A stretch of DNA of 29,310 bases from an uncultured bacterium (GCA_905214995.1 CAJMOT010000012.1:1-29310); one strand, 5' to 3'. Positions 1 through 12,652 are shown, counted from the stretch's first letter. Notes: a model not told the origin generated them from the sequence alone. Made by a program: numbers and translations.

Positions 1-1
1 C

Positions 2-241
2 GCTGCCGCGGCCCCCGCCGAGGAAAAGGACGCTTTCGACGTCGTTCTCAAGTCCGTCGACGCCTCCAAGAAGATCGCGGTCATCAAGGAAGTCCGCGCG
101 ATTACCTCGCTCGGCCTCGCCGAAGCCAAGGCCCTCGTCGAAGGCGCGCCCAAGACCATCAAGGAAGGCGTCGCCAAGGCCGAAGCCGAAGAAATCGCCA
201 AGAAGCTCAAGGACGCCGGCGCCGAAGTCGAAGTCAAGTAA
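2..241 (+). CDS. rplL: 50S ribosomal protein L7/L12, C-terminal part (5' end outside window)
   Basis: The reading frame is open from base 2 to the TAA at 239-241 and gives about 79 residues. An Ala/Pro/Glu hinge leads into the conserved C-terminal domain, with FDVVLKSVDASKKIAVIKEV, a GLAEAKALVEGAP motif and an AGAEVEVK end. This domain forms the mobile ribosomal stalk that recruits and stimulates translational GTPases such as the EF-G encoded downstream. The N-terminal dimerisation domain lies outside the window. The position just before rpoB matches the common rplKAJL-rpoBC order, so rplJ, rplA and rplK probably lie upstream. The partial state is due to the window edge; nothing suggests a broken gene. 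Confidence 0.96.
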   Translation, partial: AAAAPAEEKDAFDVVLKSVDASKKIAVIKEVRAITSLGLAEAKALVEGAPKTIKEGVAKAEAEEIAKKLKDAGAEVEVK

Positions 242-272
242 GCGACTTTGGATTTGCGGCATTAAGGCTTTC

Positions 273-324
273 GCGGAGAGTCCGCGGAGCCCCTCAAAAG
301 GGGTTCCGCGGCTGTCCGCTTTTT
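273..324 (+). terminator. Intrinsic terminator or attenuator between rplL and rpoB
   Basis: GCGGA at 273-277 pairs with TCCGC at 315-319. After one mismatch and a bulged T281, CCGCGGA (282-288) pairs with TCCGCGG (305-311), a G-T wobble follows, and CCCC (290-293) pairs with GGGG (300-303), closing a TCAAAA loop. TTTTT (320-324) follows at once. This is a textbook stem plus U-tract. In other bacteria a leaky terminator here lowers rpoBC expression relative to rplL; the same role is inferred, not shown. Confidence 0.8.
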
Positions 325-367
325 ACGCTTAAAATCCCGAAGCGAAAAAACGGGGATAAAATTTAAG

Positions 368-570
368 TTCTCTAAAAATTTTGCGAAATAACGCTTCTCC
401 CGATTCCGGCTCGCGCCGGCGTTTGGCGGGGAAGGCGCGCGAGGGCTCCGCTTTGAATGCGGCGGGCTCCGGCGGCGCGCGGAGGGACGCGCAGGCAATT
501 TCCCCAGCCGGAAGCCGGCAATGCGGCTTTCTCCGGCAGGCGGGGAAGATTTCGCAAAATTTTTAGGGAA
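368..570. repeat. Long inverted repeat enclosing the rpoB leader
   Basis: CTAAAAATTTTGCGAAAT at 372-389 is exactly complementary to 549-566. The pairing extends outward to 368-370/568-570 across one G-T wobble, giving 22 paired positions around about 160 nt of GC-rich sequence. The interior has a perfect hairpin, AAGCCG (512-517) with CGGCTT (524-529) around GCAATG. No convincing gene lies inside. It could be a folded rpoB leader, or a small mobile palindromic element with terminal inverted repeats. The rest of the 242-596 gap holds only the terminator upstream and a -10-like TAAAAT at 357-362 with no good -35 partner. Confidence 0.7.
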
Positions 571-596
571 TTCAACAACAAAGCATCTCCAAGAAT

Positions 597-3500
597 ATGT
601 CAGAGCGAAAGAACTTTGGAAAATTGAAGGAAGTCATACCGCTTCCGAATCTAATTGAGAACCAACTCAATTCCTATGTGGATTTCCTTCAGATGGACGT
701 CCCGCCGTCGAAGCGCAGGCAGGTCGGCCTGCACGCGGTGTTCAGCGAAATTTTCCCGATAGAAAGCTACGACGGCAAGCACAAGCTCGAATACGTTTCC
801 TACGACCTCGTGGGGCCGAAGATGAGCGAAGTAGAGTGCATAAAGGAGGGCGCGACCTACTCTGTCGCCCTGCACGTCACTTTCCGCCTGCGGGAGGAAG
901 ACCGCACGCAGGAAGAGCGCATATTCATGGGCGACATCAACATGATGACCAAGAGCGGCAGCTTCATCGTAAACGGCGCCGAGCGCGTCGTCGTGAGCCA
1001 GCTGCACCGCAGCCCCGGCATTTGCTTTGAGCAGACCCTCCACAGCTCGGACAAGATGCTCTACTCCTTCCGCCTGATTCCCGACCGCGGCACTTGGGTG
1101 GAAGTGCAGTTCGACCAGAACGACCTTCTCTACGTCTACATCGACCGCCGCCGCCGCCGCCGCAAGTTTCTCATCACTACTCTCCTGCGCGCATTCGGTC
1201 ACAGCTCCGATCAGGAGATTGTAAACCTTTTCTACAAAGTGGAGGATCTCTCCGTCGACAAGGCTTTGAAGATGGAGAACATCTCGCACTTCGTTCTCGC
1301 CGAGCCCGTCACCGATCCCGCCAAGGGCGTCGTGCTCCTCAAACAGTACGAGACTCTAACCACCATCGCCGTCCAAAAGTTCAAGGCGGCAAATATCCGC
1401 GAATTTAAGGTCATCGACACCACCGTCGACGACGGCGCCATTGTCCGCGCAATCAAAAAGGACAAGACCAAGAACGAGGAGAGCGCGCTAAAATACATCT
1501 ACACCCAGCTGCGCCCGGGCGAACCCGTGACCACCGAAAACGCCCGCGCCCTCCTGCGCCGCACCCTCCGCGACCCCAAGCGCTACGACCTCGGGCGCGT
1601 CGGCCGCTTTAAGATCAACCAGAAGCTCGGCCTGTCCACGCCCCTGGAAACTCGCACGCTCACGAGCGAGGACATAGTCGCCGGCACCAAATACCTCTGC
1701 AAGCTCAAGAAGGGCGAGGGGGTCATCGACGACATCGACAATCCCGGCAGCCGCCGCGTCCGCACGGTGGGCGAACTTCTCGCCAACCAGTGCCGCATGG
1801 GGCTGGCGCGCACCGAAAAGCTCATCCGCGAGCGCATGAACGCCACCGATCAGAACAGCGACTCCCTCACGCCGTCGCGCCTGGTCAACACCAAGGTCAT
1901 GACGACCGTCATACGCGACTTTTTCGCGCGCAACCAGCTCTCGCAGTTCATGGACCAGATAAACCCGCTCTCGGAGCTCACGCACAAGCGCAGGCTCTCG
2001 GCTCTCGGCCAGGGCGGGCTCAGCCGCGAGAGGGCGGGCTTTGAAGTCCGCGACGTACACCCGTCGCACTACGGCAGAATCTGCCCCATTGAAACGCCGG
2101 AAGGCCCGAACATCGGCCTCATCAATTCGCTCTCGTGCTACGCGCGCATCAACGAATTCGGCTTTATCGAAACGCCTTACAGAAAAGTCGAAAACGGCAG
2201 GGTTCTCGACAAGATAGACTACCTCTCCGCCGACGACGAAGAGGGGCTCACCGTGGCGCAGGCCAATTCCGAAATAAAGGACGGCAAGCTCGTCGGCCGC
2301 GTGACCGCCAGAAAGTTCGACGAAGTTTTTGAAGTCGACCCTTCCGAAGTCGACTACATGGACGTCAGCCCCAAGCAGCTCATCTCAGTCGCGGCCGGCA
2401 TCATTCCGTTCCTCGAACACGACGACGCCAACCGCGCGCTCATGGGCTCGAACATGCAGCGCCAGGGCGTGCCGCTCCTCAAGACCGAGGCTCCCCTCGT
2501 GGGAACCGGCATTGAGGGCAGGGTCGCTACGGACTCCCGCACGGTGGTGCTCTCCGAATCCGCCGGCAAGGTCGCCAGCGTCGACGCCAAGAGGATAATC
2601 GTCACCTCCGACGGCGAAATGCCCAAAAAGGTTCAGGGCAAGATAAAGAGCGACCCCGACAAGGGCGTTTTCGTGTACGAGCTGCGCAAATTCATGCGCT
2701 CCAACGCCTGCACCTGCTTCACCCAAAAGCCCGTTGTAAAGCGCGGGCAGGCGGTGAAGGCGGGAACCGTACTCGCCGACGGCGCCGCCACCGAAGACGG
2801 CGAGCTCGCTCTCGGCAAGAACGTGTTGGTCGCCTTCATGCCGTGGAACGGCTACAACTTTGAGGACGCCATTCTGCTCTCCGAAAAGCTCATCAAAAAC
2901 GACGTTTTCACCTCCGTCCACATCGAGGAATACGAAGTGACCGCCCGCGACACCAAGCTCGGGCCCGAGGAAATCACGCGCGACATTCCCAACGTCGGCG
3001 ACGAGGCGCTCAAAAACCTCGACCGCAACGGCGTTATCCGCGTCGGCGCGGAAGTCAAGCCCGGCGACATCCTCGTGGGCAAGATCACCCCGAAGTCGGA
3101 GACCGAGCTCGCGCCCGAGGAAAAGCTCCTGCGCGCCATATTCGGCGAAAAGGCGGCCGACGTCAAAGACACCTCCCTCGTCGTCCCCTCGGGCGTCAAG
3201 GGCATAGTGATGGACGTAAAGACGACAACCAAGAGCGACCGCGAAAACGAAAAAGTTTCAACGAGCGACATCCGCCGCCGCACCCGCAAGATCAACGAAG
3301 AGCACCGCGCCCAGACCGACAAGCTGCGCGACGACCTCACCGAGGCTCTTTCCAACGTCCTGCTCGGCGAAAAAATCCCGCTCGACGTCCGCAACTCCGA
3401 GACGGGCGAGGTAATCATACAGGCAAACAGGAAGATCACCAAGACCCTCCTGCGCCGCCTCGCCGCGGTGTCCAAAAACATAGACATCGACCCGTCCCCC

Positions 3501-4364
3501 GTGCGCATAAAGATCATGGAGATCGTCGACAACTACCAGCGCAGGTTCGACGAAATCGAAAAGGAGCGCGCCCGCAAGGTGGACTCCATCGAGAGCGGCG
3601 AAGGTTCCGACCAGAACGTCATAAAGACCGTAAAGGTCTACATCGCCACCAAGCGCAAGATTCAGGTCGGCGACAAGATGGCGGGGCGCCACGGCAACAA
3701 GGGCATAGTCGCGCGCATAGTTCCCGAGGAGGACATGCCGTATCTGCCCGACGGAACCCCCGTGGAAATCTGCCTCAACCCGATGGGCGTGCCCTCCCGA
3801 ATGAACGTGGGGCAGGTTCTCGAGACGCACCTCGGCTGGGCGTGCAAGAAGCTGGGCATAAAGGTTGCCACCCCCGTGTTCGACGGCATAAGCGAAAAGG
3901 ACATCCGCCGCTACCTCAAAGACTCGGGGCTCCCCGAGAGCGGCAAGGTGCGCCTCATCGACGGGCTCACGGGCGAATATTTCGACCAGGAGATAGTCGT
4001 CGGCTACATTTACATGATGAAGCTCAACCACCTCGTAGCCGACAAGATCCACGCCCGCGCGGTCGGCCCGTACAGCCTCATCACCCAGCAGCCTCTCGGC
4101 GGCAAGGCCCAGTACGGCGGCCAGAGGTTCGGCGAGATGGAGGTGTGGGCGCTCGAAGCGTACGGGGCGGCCTACACGTTGCAGGAGCTGCTCACGGTCA
4201 AGTCCGACGACGTGCAGGGCAGAACCAAGATTTACGAGCAGCTCGTCAAGGGAGACAGCTCTTTGCAGGCCGGCACTCCGCAGTCTTTCAACGTTCTGAT
4301 GAAGGAAATGCAGGGCCTCTGCCTGAACATCAGGCCCGAAAACAGCGACGCGCTCGACAGGTAG
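597..4364 (+). CDS. rpoB: DNA-directed RNA polymerase subunit beta
   Basis: Second-largest RNA polymerase subunit, 1255 residues, a normal size for lineages without the large lineage-specific insertions of E. coli (1342 residues). The rifampicin pocket runs from about N446 to G474 with Q450, F451, D453, H463, R466 and S468 conserved. The active-site NFEDA has E756-D757. GDKMAGRHGNKG lies at 1025-1036, and the C-terminus carries the GGQRFGEMEVWALEAYGAA block that contacts beta'. A run of six arginines at about residues 183-188 sits where other beta subunits have a shorter basic stretch. The ATG is chosen because MSERKNFGKLKEVI matches the usual N-terminus, although no clear Shine-Dalgarno precedes it. 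rpoC follows after 46 nt, so the two are probably co-transcribed. Confidence 0.99.
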   Translation: MSERKNFGKLKEVIPLPNLIENQLNSYVDFLQMDVPPSKRRQVGLHAVFSEIFPIESYDGKHKLEYVSYDLVGPKMSEVECIKEGATYSVALHVTFRLREEDRTQEERIFMGDINMMTKSGSFIVNGAERVVVSQLHRSPGICFEQTLHSSDKMLYSFRLIPDRGTWVEVQFDQNDLLYVYIDRRRRRRKFLITTLLRAFGHSSDQEIVNLFYKVEDLSVDKALKMENISHFVLAEPVTDPAKGVVLLKQYETLTTIAVQKFKAANIREFKVIDTTVDDGAIVRAIKKDKTKNEESALKYIYTQLRPGEPVTTENARALLRRTLRDPKRYDLGRVGRFKINQKLGLSTPLETRTLTSEDIVAGTKYLCKLKKGEGVIDDIDNPGSRRVRTVGELLANQCRMGLARTEKLIRERMNATDQNSDSLTPSRLVNTKVMTTVIRDFFARNQLSQFMDQINPLSELTHKRRLSALGQGGLSRERAGFEVRDVHPSHYGRICPIETPEGPNIGLINSLSCYARINEFGFIETPYRKVENGRVLDKIDYLSADDEEGLTVAQANSEIKDGKLVGRVTARKFDEVFEVDPSEVDYMDVSPKQLISVAAGIIPFLEHDDANRALMGSNMQRQGVPLLKTEAPLVGTGIEGRVATDSRTVVLSESAGKVASVDAKRIIVTSDGEMPKKVQGKIKSDPDKGVFVYELRKFMRSNACTCFTQKPVVKRGQAVKAGTVLADGAATEDGELALGKNVLVAFMPWNGYNFEDAILLSEKLIKNDVFTSVHIEEYEVTARDTKLGPEEITRDIPNVGDEALKNLDRNGVIRVGAEVKPGDILVGKITPKSETELAPEEKLLRAIFGEKAADVKDTSLVVPSGVKGIVMDVKTTTKSDRENEKVSTSDIRRRTRKINEEHRAQTDKLRDDLTEALSNVLLGEKIPLDVRNSETGEVIIQANRKITKTLLRRLAAVSKNIDIDPSPVRIKIMEIVDNYQRRFDEIEKERARKVDSIESGEGSDQNVIKTVKVYIATKRKIQVGDKMAGRHGNKGIVARIVPEEDMPYLPDGTPVEICLNPMGVPSRMNVGQVLETHLGWACKKLGIKVATPVFDGISEKDIRRYLKDSGLPESGKVRLIDGLTGEYFDQEIVVGYIYMMKLNHLVADKIHARAVGPYSLITQQPLGGKAQYGGQRFGEMEVWALEAYGAAYTLQELLTVKSDDVQGRTKIYEQLVKGDSSLQAGTPQSFNVLMKEMQGLCLNIRPENSDALDR

Positions 4365-4410
4365 CGCGCGCTTTCCCCGAAAAGCCAAATTCTAAAAAGG
4401 AAATTTTCGT

Positions 4411-8619
<4,209 letters not shown>

Positions 8620-9015
8620 GACTTCTTTATTTCGGAGCCGGCGGGTCGGGCTTTTTAGGCGGGATAGGGCGCAGAGCTTTTTCTCCTCCGAAAAGGGCCG
8701 CCGCCGAAGGCGCTCTCAATTCCGCCCGCCCCACGGCGGAGGATTTTGGGTAAGCCCGCTCCAGACACATTCCGGAGGTTGCCCTTGTTTTGGGAGGCTT
8801 CCCGCTCCGCCGCGAGGCGGTTTGCGCCCGAACGTTTTAAAAAAGCGCGGAGGCGCCGTCCCGAAAGGGAAGGGCGGAAAGGCTTCAGAACGCCGTTTGC
8901 AAAGGGAAATTTCGGGATACCAAAAAATTAATCGCAAAAAATCCAAAATAAAACTTGCCAAGGGGAGATGATTATATACTTTCATTCATCTTTCTCTTTC
9001 TAAAAGACACAAAAT
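8620..9015. other. rpoC-rpsL gap: hairpins, no gene seen
   Basis: This 396-base stretch has no convincing coding sequence. Just behind rpoC a short AGCC (8636-8639)/GGCT (8649-8652) stem followed by T bases could be a weak terminator. TTCGGAG and CTCCGAA flank the following 60 bases as an inverted pair. CTCCAGA (8759-8765) pairs with TCCGGAG (8771-8777) around CACAT, allowing one wobble. CCGCC (8807-8811) pairs perfectly with GGCGG (8816-8820) around a GCGA tetraloop. The last 90 bases turn AT-rich and carry the candidate rpsL promoter. Confidence 0.5.
8955..8980 (+). promoter_or_regulatory. Candidate rpsL (str operon) promoter
   Basis: TTGCCA at 8955-8960 resembles a -35 box, and TATACT at 8975-8980 matches five of six -10 positions. 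The 14-nt spacing is shorter than ideal, so the true -35 may differ. The region is AT-rich against a GC-rich background and lies about 35 nt before the rpsL ATG. A pyrimidine-rich leader without a clear Shine-Dalgarno follows. Confidence 0.4.
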
Positions 9016-9402
9016 ATGCCTACAATTAACCAGTTAGTTCGCAAGCCGCGCACGTTGGCCGTATCCAAGACCAAGGCGCCGGCGTTGAAGTCGAATCCGT
9101 TTCGCCGCGGCGTATGCGTGCAGGTGATGACCCGCACGCCCAAGAAGCCGAACTCGGCCATCCGCAAAGTCGCAAAAGTCCGCCTCACCTCCGGCTACGA
9201 AGTCATCGCCTACATTCCCGACGAAGGGCACTCCCTCCAGGAGCACAGCGTCGTCCTCGTCCGCGGCGGCCGCGTAAAGGACCTCCCCGGCGTCCGCTAC
9301 CACATCGTCCGCGGCGCGCTCGACTGCATGGGCGTCGAAAAGCGCCGCCGCAGCCGCTCCAAGTACGGCGTAAAGCGTCCCAAGGCCGCCGCCAAGAAGT
9401 AA
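9016..9402 (+). CDS. rpsL: 30S ribosomal protein S12
   Basis: Decoding-centre protein of the small subunit, 128 residues, of usual length. TPKKPNSA at 41-48 carries the conserved lysine that influences decoding accuracy and streptomycin sensitivity, and GGRVKDLPGVRYH contains the second accuracy loop. Both are of the standard, streptomycin-sensitive type. The C-terminus has RSKYGVKRPK and then a short Ala/Lys tail. It opens a cluster with rpsG 22 nt downstream and fusA beyond, the classical str order. The ATG follows AAAAGACACAAAAT with no strong Shine-Dalgarno, and MPTINQLVRKPR fixes the start by family comparison. Confidence 0.99.
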   Translation: MPTINQLVRKPRTLAVSKTKAPALKSNPFRRGVCVQVMTRTPKKPNSAIRKVAKVRLTSGYEVIAYIPDEGHSLQEHSVVLVRGGRVKDLPGVRYHIVRGALDCMGVEKRRRSRSKYGVKRPKAAAKK

Positions 9403-9424
9403 AATTTAAACGCAAGGCACAGAT

Positions 9425-9898
9425 ATGTCACGCAGACACAGAGCTGAAAAAAGAGAACGCATTCCGGATTCGCGCTACAAGAGCCCGCTCGTCAGCCACC
9501 TCATCAACATGGTGATGAAAAACGGCAAGAAGACCGTCGCCGAGCGCATAGTTTACGGCGCAATAGAGCGCGTCAGCGAAAAGCTCGAAAAGGGCGACCC
9601 CATCGACCTGCTCCTCGGAGCCCTCGAAAATGTCCGCCCCAAGCTCGAGGTGAAATCCCGCAGGGTCGGCGGCGCCACCTATCAGGTTCCCGTCGAAGTC
9701 TCTTTTGACCGCCAGCAGACGCTCGCTTTCCGTTGGCTCATCGACGCGGCCAACAACCGCAAAGGGGTAGCGATGTCCGAAGCCCTCGCCTCCGAGCTCG
9801 TCGACGCCTACAACAACACCGGCACGGTCGTCAAGAAGCGCGAGGACGTTCACAAGATGGCGCAGTCCAACAGGGCTTTTGCGCACCTTCGCTGGTGA
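9425..9898 (+). CDS. rpsG: 30S ribosomal protein S7
   Basis: Primary binder of the 3' domain of 16S rRNA that nucleates assembly of the small-subunit head, 157 residues. MSRRHRAEKR starts the protein. The NMVMKNGKKTVAERIVYGA helix, the GGATYQVPVEV beta-hairpin and RWLIDAANNRKG are all present, ending in KMAQSNRAFAHLRW. AAGG a few bases before the ATG is a usable ribosome site. S7 is the translational repressor of the str operon in E. coli; whether it has that role here cannot be read from the sequence. Confidence 0.99.
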   Translation: MSRRHRAEKRERIPDSRYKSPLVSHLINMVMKNGKKTVAERIVYGAIERVSEKLEKGDPIDLLLGALENVRPKLEVKSRRVGGATYQVPVEVSFDRQQTLAFRWLIDAANNRKGVAMSEALASELVDAYNNTGTVVKKREDVHKMAQSNRAFAHLRW

Positions 9899-9923
9899 TA
9901 ACCCGCTAACGGAATCAGGTTAA

Positions 9924-12083
9924 ATGGCAACTTTATCTCCCAAGAACTCCCCCAACAGGGGCAAACCGCTCGAATACACGCGCAATATAGGCATTTCCGC
10001 GCACATCGACGCCGGCAAGACCACCTGCTCCGAGAGAATCCTCTTTTACAGCGGCGTGGTTCACAAGATAGGCGAAGTCCACGAAGGCACCGCCGTCACC
10101 GACTGGATGGAGCAGGAGCGCGAGCGCGGCATCACCATAACTTCCTCCGCAATCAGCTGCAACTGGACGACGAGAGAAGGCCCCTATCAGGGCATCGAGC
10201 ACCAGATAAACCTCATCGACACCCCCGGGCACGTCGACTTTACTGCCGAAGTCGAGCGTTCGCTCCGCGTTCTCGACGGCGCGGTCGCTGTTTTCTGCGC
10301 GGTCGCGGGCGTGCAGCCCCAGTCGGAGACCGTCTGGCGCCAGATGAACAAGTACAGCGTCCCGAGGATCGCGTTCATCAACAAGATGGACAGAACCGGC
10401 GCGGATTTTTACGGCGCGGTCGAGGACATCAAGAACAAGCTCAACGGCAACCCGCACCCGATTTATCTTCCCATCGGCGCGGAGGACCAGCTCAAGGGGC
10501 TCATCGACCTCGTGACGATGAAGGCGTTCGTCTATGACGAAAACGACCCGCAGGGCGTCAGGTTCGACACCGTAGAAATTCCCGCCGAGTACAAGGAAAA
10601 GGCGGAGCAGTACAGGGCTAGCCTCATAGAGGGCGTGGCGGATTTCGACGACGAAATCATGGAGCGCTTCCTCGAAGGCGAAACCGATTTCACCGCCGAC
10701 GAACTCAGGAGGGGAATCCGCAAGGCGACCCTCTCTCGCAAGTTCGTTGCGGTAATTCCCGGCTCGGCGTTCAAGAACAAGGGCGTGCAGATGCTCATGA
10801 ACGCCGTGGTCGACTACCTCCCATCGCCGCTCGACGTCCCCCCGATAAAGGCTTTCGCCGAGGGCGACGAAGACACCCCGTCGCTCGAGATCGTACCCGA
10901 CGACTTCGCGCCGCCGACTGCGCTCGCGTTCAAGCTTTGGAGCGACCCGTTCGTCGGCAAGCTCATCTTCGTGCGCGTTTACACCGGCTGCCTCAAAAAG
11001 GGAATGTCCGTCTACAATCCGCGCTCCCGCAAGAGCGAGCGCATATCGCGCCTTCTCATCATCAAGGCCGACAAGCGCGACGACATTGAAGAGGCTTACA
11101 GCGGCTCCATCTGCGCCATCATCGGCGCCAAGGACATCGTCACGGGCGACACTCTCTGCGACCGTGAACACGAAGTCCGACTCGAGCCCCCGACTTTCCC
11201 CGACACGGTTATCTCGATGAGCATCGAGCCCAAGAGCAAAGCAGACCAGGAAAAGCTTTCCATAGCCCTCCAACGCCTCGCCGAGGAAGATCCGACTTTC
11301 GTGGTCAAGAGCGACCCCGAAACGGGCCAGACCCTCATCTCGGGCATGGGCGAGCTCCACCTCGAAATCATCCGCGACCGCCTCTTCCGCGAGTTCAAGG
11401 TAGAGGCCGATTCGGGAAAGCCGCAGATCGCCTACCGCGAAACCATCACCAAGAAGGCGCACGGCGTGGGCAAGTTTGTCCGCCAGTCGGGCGGCCGCGG
11501 CCAGTACGGACACGCCGAAATCGACATCGAGCCGCTCGAAAAGGGCAAGCACTACGAATTCGTCAACGCGATCGTCGGCGGCGTAATCCCCAAGGAATAC
11601 ATCAAGCCGACCGAAGACGGCATCAAGGAGGCGATGATAAACGGCGTCGTCGCGGGCTATCCCGTCGTAGACGTGAAAGTCACGCTCGTATTCGGCTCCT
11701 TCCACGAAGTCGACTCTTCGGAAATGGCGTTTAAGATGGCGGGCATTTTCGCGTTCAAGGACGCTATGAAAAACGCCGCCCCCATATTGCTCGAACCCAT
11801 CATGAAAGTCGAGGTCACCACCCCCGACGAATACCAGGGCGACATCATGGGCGACATCAACCGCCGCCGCGGACAGATTCAGGGCATGGAGACGAAGGGC
11901 AACCTCTGCAACATCAGGGCGTTCATTCCCCTCGAAACCATGTTCGGGTACGCAACGGACATCCGCTCGCTCTCCAGCGGTCGCGCTTCGTATTCGATGG
12001 AGCCGAGCCACTTCGAGCAGGTTCCCAACAACGTCCTCAAACAGGTTCAGGAAGGCGCGGCGCGCAAAGCCGCAAGGTCTTAA
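9924..12083 (+). CDS. fusA: Elongation factor G
   Basis: GTPase that drives mRNA-tRNA translocation, 719 residues, slightly longer than the usual 690-710. The P-loop AHIDAGKT is at 26-33, the switch-I region has MEQERERGITI (about 62-72), DTPGH is at 99-103 and NKMD at 153-156. Domains II-V follow, including the domain IV stretch with SGGRGQYGHAEI. A short insertion (about TTREGPYQGIEH, residues 82-93) before the G3 motif accounts for part of the extra length. It lies between rpsG (25 nt upstream) and rpsJ (21 nt downstream). The usual tuf gene is absent. Motifs are complete, so this appears to be the canonical, active translocase. Confidence 0.98.
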   Translation: MATLSPKNSPNRGKPLEYTRNIGISAHIDAGKTTCSERILFYSGVVHKIGEVHEGTAVTDWMEQERERGITITSSAISCNWTTREGPYQGIEHQINLIDTPGHVDFTAEVERSLRVLDGAVAVFCAVAGVQPQSETVWRQMNKYSVPRIAFINKMDRTGADFYGAVEDIKNKLNGNPHPIYLPIGAEDQLKGLIDLVTMKAFVYDENDPQGVRFDTVEIPAEYKEKAEQYRASLIEGVADFDDEIMERFLEGETDFTADELRRGIRKATLSRKFVAVIPGSAFKNKGVQMLMNAVVDYLPSPLDVPPIKAFAEGDEDTPSLEIVPDDFAPPTALAFKLWSDPFVGKLIFVRVYTGCLKKGMSVYNPRSRKSERISRLLIIKADKRDDIEEAYSGSICAIIGAKDIVTGDTLCDREHEVRLEPPTFPDTVISMSIEPKSKADQEKLSIALQRLAEEDPTFVVKSDPETGQTLISGMGELHLEIIRDRLFREFKVEADSGKPQIAYRETITKKAHGVGKFVRQSGGRGQYGHAEIDIEPLEKGKHYEFVNAIVGGVIPKEYIKPTEDGIKEAMINGVVAGYPVVDVKVTLVFGSFHEVDSSEMAFKMAGIFAFKDAMKNAAPILLEPIMKVEVTTPDEYQGDIMGDINRRRGQIQGMETKGNLCNIRAFIPLETMFGYATDIRSLSSGRASYSMEPSHFEQVPNNVLKQVQEGAARKAARS

Positions 12084-12104
12084 TATTTAAAATACAAAGG
12101 CAAA

Positions 12105-12413
12105 ATGGCTACTCAGAGAATTAGAATCAAGCTCAAGGGCTACGATTTTCGCACGATAGACCAGAGCGCGAGCGACATCGTCGAAACCGCAAAGCGCACC
12201 GGCGCGCGCGTTTCGGGTCCCGTTCCGCTTCCCACGAAGATTGAAAAGTACTCGGTAAACCGTTCCGTGCACGTCGACAAGAAGAGCATGGAGCAGTTTG
12301 AGCTGCGCACTCACAAGCGCCTCATCGACATCGTCGATCCGACCGTCAACACGGTTGACGAGCTCAAAAAGCTCAATCTTCCCTCGGGCGTCGACATCAC
12401 GATCAACGTCTGA
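12105..12413 (+). CDS. rpsJ: 30S ribosomal protein S10
   Basis: Small-subunit head protein, 102 residues, also known from E. coli as NusE, the partner of NusB in antitermination. QRIRIKLKGYDFRTID at the start, the SGPVPLPTKIEKYSVNRS loop and a RTHKRLIDIVDPT block are typical. AAAGG before the ATG is a good ribosome site. It is placed at the end of the fusA cluster, and a 420-base gap separates it from rplC, whereas in many bacteria rpsJ heads the S10 operon only a few bases before rplC. It is therefore likely transcribed with the str genes. Confidence 0.99.
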   Translation: MATQRIRIKLKGYDFRTIDQSASDIVETAKRTGARVSGPVPLPTKIEKYSVNRSVHVDKKSMEQFELRTHKRLIDIVDPTVNTVDELKKLNLPSGVDITINV

Positions 12414-12423
12414 GGCTTTCCTA

Positions 12424-12486
12424 TCCGCGCTTCGGCGGCGGCAGGGCGCTTTTAGAGCGTTTCCCGCCGCGGGCGGAGAAAGTTTT
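12424..12486 (+). terminator. Terminator-like structure after rpsJ
   Basis: TCCGC (12424-12428) pairs with GCGGA (12473-12477), GCGGC (12435-12439) with GCCGC (12466-12470), GGG (12444-12446) with CCC (12463-12465) and CGCT (12447-12450) with AGCG (12456-12459). The helix is bulged. Only TTTT at 12483-12486 follows, after a short spacer, so the call is moderate. Confidence 0.4.
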
Positions 12487-12523
12487 AGCGGGCGCGGAAG
12501 CGCGCAATCCGCAAATGCGCGGG

Positions 12524-12540
12524 AGCCGGAATGTCCGGCT
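12524..12540. repeat. Perfect short hairpin with ATG loop
   Basis: AGCCGGA (12524-12530) and TCCGGCT (12534-12540) pair perfectly around ATG. Similar hairpins occur in the rplL-rpoB gap (512-529) and, in reverse orientation, in the rpoC-rpsL gap (8759-8777), so this may be the core of a dispersed intergenic element. Confidence 0.5.
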
Positions 12541-12556
12541 GCCGCAGGCACATAAG

Positions 12557-12652
12557 ACAAATTCCTGGCGCAAATTTTTTGAAGCATCTCCTGCCGCGGA
12601 AAGGCGGCGTGCTCGGAGAGAACCAAAAAGTTTGCGCGAAATTTGTTTTTTT
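12557..12652 (+). terminator. Imperfect inverted repeat with T-tract in the rpsJ-rplC gap
   Basis: Left arm 12557-12581 starts ACAAATT and contains GCGCAAA. Right arm 12623-12646 contains TTTGCGC and ends AATTTGT. They pair over roughly 20 positions with a few mismatches and bulges, around about 41 nt. Seven T bases (12646-12652) follow directly, as in an intrinsic terminator. It resembles the arms of the inverted repeat before rpoB, so it may instead be a copy of a repeat element. Confidence 0.5.

Noticed and set aside
262..581. Short frames on both strands in the rplL-rpoB gap
   Set aside because: Arg/Ser/Pro-rich translations without domain signs, overlapping the inverted repeat; regarded as chance frames.
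1144..1166. CGC/CCG tandem triplet run encoding six arginines in RpoB
   Set aside because: Other RpoB proteins have a basic stretch in the same place (for example RRRK), so it is only slightly expanded and stays in frame.
8620..9015. Possible small RNA gene in the rpoC-rpsL gap
   Set aside because: Hairpins are present, but I see no clear promoter-terminator pair enclosing them; described as gap structure only.
9933..12011. Very long antisense open frame (692 codons) opposite fusA, with similar ones opposite rpoB (3258-4388), rpoC (4330-5841 and 6250-8175)
   Set aside because: They lie exactly over highly conserved genes, have low-complexity Val/Ala/Asp/Glu-rich translations, and are the expected result of GC-rich, biased codon use.
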